DNA from: Actinomycetota bacterium
Lineage (GTDB): Bacteria; Actinomycetota; Actinomycetes; S36-B12
Reading direction: 5' to 3'
DNA length: 18,234 nucleotides
NCBI GenBank assembly: GCA_009700485.1
Contig: WLLZ01000028.1
Coordinates: 1-18,234, forward strand
Shown in pieces: positions 15,280-18,234 of this stretch. The notes below the pieces were generated by a model. It saw nothing but the letters and a program-made list of their open reading frames with translations. It was not told the origin of the DNA and searched no databases. Both the position numbers and the translations under genes were made by a program. The stretch's first letter is position 1. Every line of letters starts with the position of its first letter.

Positions 15280-17058
15280 TTAAGCAGACCCGAGGGCTGC
15301 ATGTACCGCTTCACGCACCGCTCGCCAGGCTTCCGCCTCAACAACTCGCGAACAGGTTCGGGCCACAACCACCTGCACTCCCCCAGCGGCAATAGCGGTA
15401 TCCAAAGCGACCGCTAGTTCAGACGACGTATGTGCCACCTGGGTTGGAACTTGCAGCGCCGCCGCGATGGCTCCAACATCAGCCCCGAGTGGCACCGCAA
15501 ATATCCGATCGAAAGAGTCAGCGAATCGCGCCTCACCTTGCTCCAATTGCGAGAAAATGCCACCGCCATCATTATCCGAAACTACGATCACCAAATTGGG
15601 TCTTGTTTCAGTTGCCGGTACCAGCAAAGCATTGCTGTCATACAAGAAAGTCTGATCTCCAACAAGTGCGATGGCCCAAGTTGGATTATCGGCTGCATCA
15701 TCTCGTTGCAGTGCCGTGGCCGCTCCCCAAGCTGAGGACAAAATACCGTCAATCCCGGAAGTACCGCGGTTACCCATCACTATGGCTTCGCCAATGAAGG
15801 TCGAAGCGAGATTGAAAACATGGCGCACCTGGGATGAAGCCCCCAGAAATAGCATGCCTGCGGACGGAACCGCACCGCACGTAATGCGCGCAACGTGCAT
15901 GCCGGTCAACTGATCTCCAAAAGCCGCAAGCGCTGTTTCAACCGCTGCGGCGGTAAGGACATCCGCCCGTTGCCAAGCATCAAGCCAGTCAGGGTCAACC
16001 ACCGCATTCTCAGGGGGCAATGGCACTCCCGCGATAACGATGTCTGCCGATCGGGTTGGATCACTCCACTGCGCTTGCGGATCTACCGCAATATGCAAGG
16101 GTGAATTCGCGACCAGGTGCAACACCGCACGACTTAATCCGACTCGGCCGACGGTTATAACGACGTCTGGCAAATGTGCCGCCGCGAAATCAGCATCAGC
16201 AAGGATTAGAGCCCCATGAGAAAGTGAGGTATCGCAGTCCGAAACATTGCCGCTTGGTTCACCTATTATCGGCCAGCCAAGGGCATCACCGAGGTCATCA
16301 ATCAGGCCCATGAATTCAGAGTCGGCGTGATCGCCAACAATGATTATCCCGCGGGCCGGGCATTGATTGTCTTCCATGATGACACCTATTACGTCATCAA
16401 GTGGTGTGCTCAGGCCGGCAACAAACCTGGCATCGGCGCTCCAGGGCCGCCCGTCAGCACGCCCATCAGTGCGCCCCCCAAGTGCCGTTGCTGGTGCATC
16501 TTCGTCTAAGACATCGGGGACTAACGGGTCGCCAAATGGCATATTCACATGTACCGGACCAGGATGCCACGCATCAGTTGACGCGGCCACAACGCGCGAC
16601 ATGGTGGAACGCCAGTAGCGAATCCCTTGCTCGCCAGATACAGCCACTGCCATGTCAACCGCGAGTCGGACCGAGGTTCCAAAAATGTCGACCTGAGCAA
16701 TAGTTTGGTTGGCTCCGACTCCGCGCAAAACTGGCGGCCTATCCGCCGTTAACGTGATCATCGGGATATTCGAGTGATCGGCTTCAACAACGGCCGGATG
16801 CAAATTTACAGCTGCCGTACCCGACGTGGTAACGACCACGGCCGGCACCCCAGAAACTTTTCCGAGCCCAAGTGCCAGATATCCGGCACTTCGCTCATCT
16901 AGTCGCACGTGCAAGAAGATTTCGCCACGTTTTTCGGCGGCAGCCAATGCGAAAGCCAGCGGAGCTGAACGCGAACCAGGGGAAAGCACGAAATCAGTAA
17001 TACCGCATCTGATCAACTCATCGACAAGCACGCGCGCTTGGAGTGTCGATGCGTTCAC
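15280..17058 (-). CDS. menD: SEPHCHC synthase (MenD), ThDP-dependent
   Basis: Thiamine-diphosphate enzyme that decarboxylates 2-oxoglutarate and adds the succinyl semialdehyde unit to isochorismate, giving SEPHCHC. At 592 residues it shows the N-terminal VLSPGSRSAPLAFAL segment (residues 24-38), the cofactor-activating Glu55 in RLDERSAGYLALGLGK, TTSGTAAVNLHPAVVEA, and TADRPPVLRGVGANQTI. The C-terminal ThDP/metal site has VGDQTFLYD (Gly467-Asp468) and SDNDGGGIFSQLEQ (Asn496). RGTSGIDGILSSAWG is another MenD hallmark. The start is GTG at 17058, with AAAGG eight bases upstream. It lies 42 bases after menC and most likely belongs to the menB-menC-menD group. A short RTDGRADGR linker repeat sits near residues 196-204. 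Confidence 0.97.
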   Translation of the reverse strand: MNASTLQARVLVDELIRCGITDFVLSPGSRSAPLAFALAAAEKRGEIFLHVRLDERSAGYLALGLGKVSGVPAVVVTTSGTAAVNLHPAVVEADHSNIPMITLTADRPPVLRGVGANQTIAQVDIFGTSVRLAVDMAVAVSGEQGIRYWRSTMSRVVAASTDAWHPGPVHVNMPFGDPLVPDVLDEDAPATALGGRTDGRADGRPWSADARFVAGLSTPLDDVIGVIMEDNQCPARGIIIVGDHADSEFMGLIDDLGDALGWPIIGEPSGNVSDCDTSLSHGALILADADFAAAHLPDVVITVGRVGLSRAVLHLVANSPLHIAVDPQAQWSDPTRSADIVIAGVPLPPENAVVDPDWLDAWQRADVLTAAAVETALAAFGDQLTGMHVARITCGAVPSAGMLFLGASSQVRHVFNLASTFIGEAIVMGNRGTSGIDGILSSAWGAATALQRDDAADNPTWAIALVGDQTFLYDSNALLVPATETRPNLVIVVSDNDGGGIFSQLEQGEARFADSFDRIFAVPLGADVGAIAAALQVPTQVAHTSSELAVALDTAIAAGGVQVVVARTCSRVVEAEAWRAVREAVHAALGSA

Positions 17059-17100
17059 TGGCTTAGCCTTTCATGCCGACAGGATGGTACGAAGAACAGG

Positions 17101-18123
17101 TCACAAACTGTCGATTAGATGCCCAGACCGTTTACCCGCCCCTGCATACCAGGCAGCGGCAAGGCGGGCCCGCCACCAAATCCCGCGCTCATCGCTTATT
17201 TCATCGCGCGCCCGCATTAGTGCGCTCAACTCCGGGGCAACTCTTTGAACTTTGAGCATTCCGCCAATCGGGACAAGGGGCGTATCCACCACATCAGCAG
17301 CAAGTAGCGTTCCGGTACCAAGGCCGCAGGCAATTGTCATGTCGAGGGCTCCGGCCAATGCCGTAGAAGCCGCAAGGCCAACCGAGGAGTCAAGTGAACC
17401 GCTAACGACTATCGGCATCGATAGTTGCTCGACTATACGAAGGCTGGCTTCGATGCCGCCTAGTGGAGCAACTTTGATGATCGCAAAATCGGCGATGGCA
17501 CGTAAATCGAGCTTCTCAGGTGCAGCTGCACCCCGGATCGCCTCATCAACTGCAATAGGTACTGAAACTTGATCGCGAACCTGTCTGATCTCAGCGAGTT
17601 CGGCACATGGCTGTTCAACATATTCAAGCCCGTATTCAGTAAGACGCCTTAGTGCCTTCACCGCCTCGGGCACGGACCAACTGCCATTGGCATCAATGCG
17701 GATAGAGCCGACTCCTCGACCGAGTGCGGTATCAAGTACATCACGAACGGCCGCAACCCGCGCTTCATCAGCCGCCAAGGTGCCGCCGACTTTTACTTTT
17801 ACACACTGGCAGCCATTTTCTATTACCGCAGCACGCGTTAGTGCCGCCGCATCGGCCGAGCTAACCTCAGCAATAATCGCATTTACATTGATGTTTTCAC
17901 GTTTACTTACCGGCCATGCCCCAAACGAGGATTCAATCGCGCAGTCGAGCCAGCGCGATGCTGCGACGTCGGTGTAGTCATTAAAGGGGGCAAACTCACC
18001 CCACCCTGACGGACCTTTAATCAACACACCTTCGCGCTTGGTGATACCGCGAAATGACCGAGTCATTGGCAGCCCGTAAACCACCGCGGTATCAAGTAGC
18101 GCCTGCAATTTTTTATCGGGCAT
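17101..18123 (-). CDS. menC: o-Succinylbenzoate synthase (MenC)
   Basis: Enolase-superfamily enzyme that dehydrates SHCHC to o-succinylbenzoate. Catalytic residues are all readable: the KxK pair Lys109/Lys111 in CVKVKVGG, metal ligands Asp144 in RIDANGSW, Glu170 in YVEQPC and Asp193 in AVDEAIRG, and the opposite-face Lys217 in IIKVAPLGG. At 340 residues it is of normal length for actinobacterial MenC, and the N-terminal YGLPM...FRGITKREG...GWGEFAPFNDY fits that group. The ATG at 18123 is six bases after the menB stop. No Shine-Dalgarno precedes it, so translation may depend on coupling to menB. Related dipeptide epimerases share the fold, but context and sequence favour MenC. Confidence 0.96.
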   Translation of the reverse strand: MPDKKLQALLDTAVVYGLPMTRSFRGITKREGVLIKGPSGWGEFAPFNDYTDVAASRWLDCAIESSFGAWPVSKRENINVNAIIAEVSSADAAALTRAAVIENGCQCVKVKVGGTLAADEARVAAVRDVLDTALGRGVGSIRIDANGSWSVPEAVKALRRLTEYGLEYVEQPCAELAEIRQVRDQVSVPIAVDEAIRGAAAPEKLDLRAIADFAIIKVAPLGGIEASLRIVEQLSMPIVVSGSLDSSVGLAASTALAGALDMTIACGLGTGTLLAADVVDTPLVPIGGMLKVQRVAPELSALMRARDEISDERGIWWRARLAAAWYAGAGKRSGHLIDSL

Positions 18124-18129
18124 GTGAAG

Positions 18130-18234
18130 TTACGGACGCTTCGGGAATTGACGGAAGTCGGGTTCGCGCTTTTCCTTGTAGGCATCGCGGCCCTCTTGTG
18201 CTTCCGCCGTCATGTAGAACAACAAGGTCGCATC
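18130..18234 (-). CDS. menB: 1,4-Dihydroxy-2-naphthoyl-CoA synthase (MenB), C-terminal end only
   Basis: The last 34 codons and the TAA stop of a minus-strand gene that enters from the right edge. The tail includes LFYMTAEAQEGRDAYKEK and ends DFRQFPKRP, which matches the characteristic C-terminus of MenB, the crotonase-family enzyme that closes the second ring of the naphthoquinone from o-succinylbenzoyl-CoA. This tail is distinctive within crotonases, so the call is good despite the short fragment. The catalytic region lies outside the window. It stops six bases before menC, implying one transcript menB-menC-menD. Confidence 0.9.
   Translation of the reverse strand, partial: DATLLFYMTAEAQEGRDAYKEKREPDFRQFPKRP

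Noticed and set aside
17059..17100. Tiny ATG-AAA-GGC-TAA frame before menD and a TACCAT box as a possible menD promoter
   Set aside because: The tiny frame simply contains the menD ribosome site, and the TACCAT box has no -35 at acceptable spacing.
1..18234. Mobile element, phage, defence or CRISPR system hidden in the window
   Set aside because: Every stretch is accounted for by core respiratory genes and short spacers; no transposase, integrase, direct-repeat array, tRNA or composition break was seen.

Overview
This window is a respiratory-chain locus of an actinobacterium. It holds most of an operon for the proton-pumping NADH:quinone oxidoreductase (complex I, nuoA to nuoM) beside genes of the classical (o-succinylbenzoate) menaquinone pathway (menF, menG, menD, menC and the tail of menB). 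The actinobacterial assignment is an inference. It rests on the separate nuoC and nuoD, the long soluble tails on NuoH and NuoJ, frequent GTG starts, the menG-nuoA linkage and the sequence style of NuoB, NuoD and NuoM. Base composition looks by eye like roughly half G+C, lower than in soil actinomycetes, which would suit a free-living aquatic lineage. The sequence alone does not fix the genus.

Layout from left to right: positions 1-13044 carry the nuo genes on the minus strand in the order nuoM (cut by the left edge), L, K, J, I, H, G, F, E, D, C, B, A. Transcription runs from nuoA toward the left edge, and nuoN is expected just beyond it. Most junctions are 1-8 base stop/start overlaps, so the operon looks tightly translationally coupled. 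A 123-base gap then separates nuoA from menG and may hold a small gene. menG is also on the minus strand and reads toward nuoA. A 60-base divergent spacer follows, then menF, the only plus-strand gene. menF converges on menD, with a 33-base spacer containing a hairpin. menD, menC and menB (cut by the right edge) form a second minus-strand group transcribed menB, menC, menD.

How the genes work together: MenF makes isochorismate, MenD adds a succinyl semialdehyde unit to give SEPHCHC, MenC makes o-succinylbenzoate, MenB closes the naphthoquinone ring, and MenG methylates demethylmenaquinone. MenH, MenE, MenI and MenA functions are not in the window. The menaquinone produced is the likely electron acceptor of the complex I encoded next door. 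NuoE, F and G take electrons from NADH, NuoB, C, D and I pass them to quinone, and NuoA, H, J, K, L and M form the proton-pumping membrane arm. All iron-sulfur ligands I looked for are present, so nothing suggests decay.

No stretch over 300 bases lacks a gene. I see no tRNA, rRNA, CRISPR array, insertion sequence or phage gene. The window is mainly ordinary core metabolism. The observations most worth checking are a candidate 46-residue ORF between menG and nuoA and an apparent leaderless GTG start for menF.
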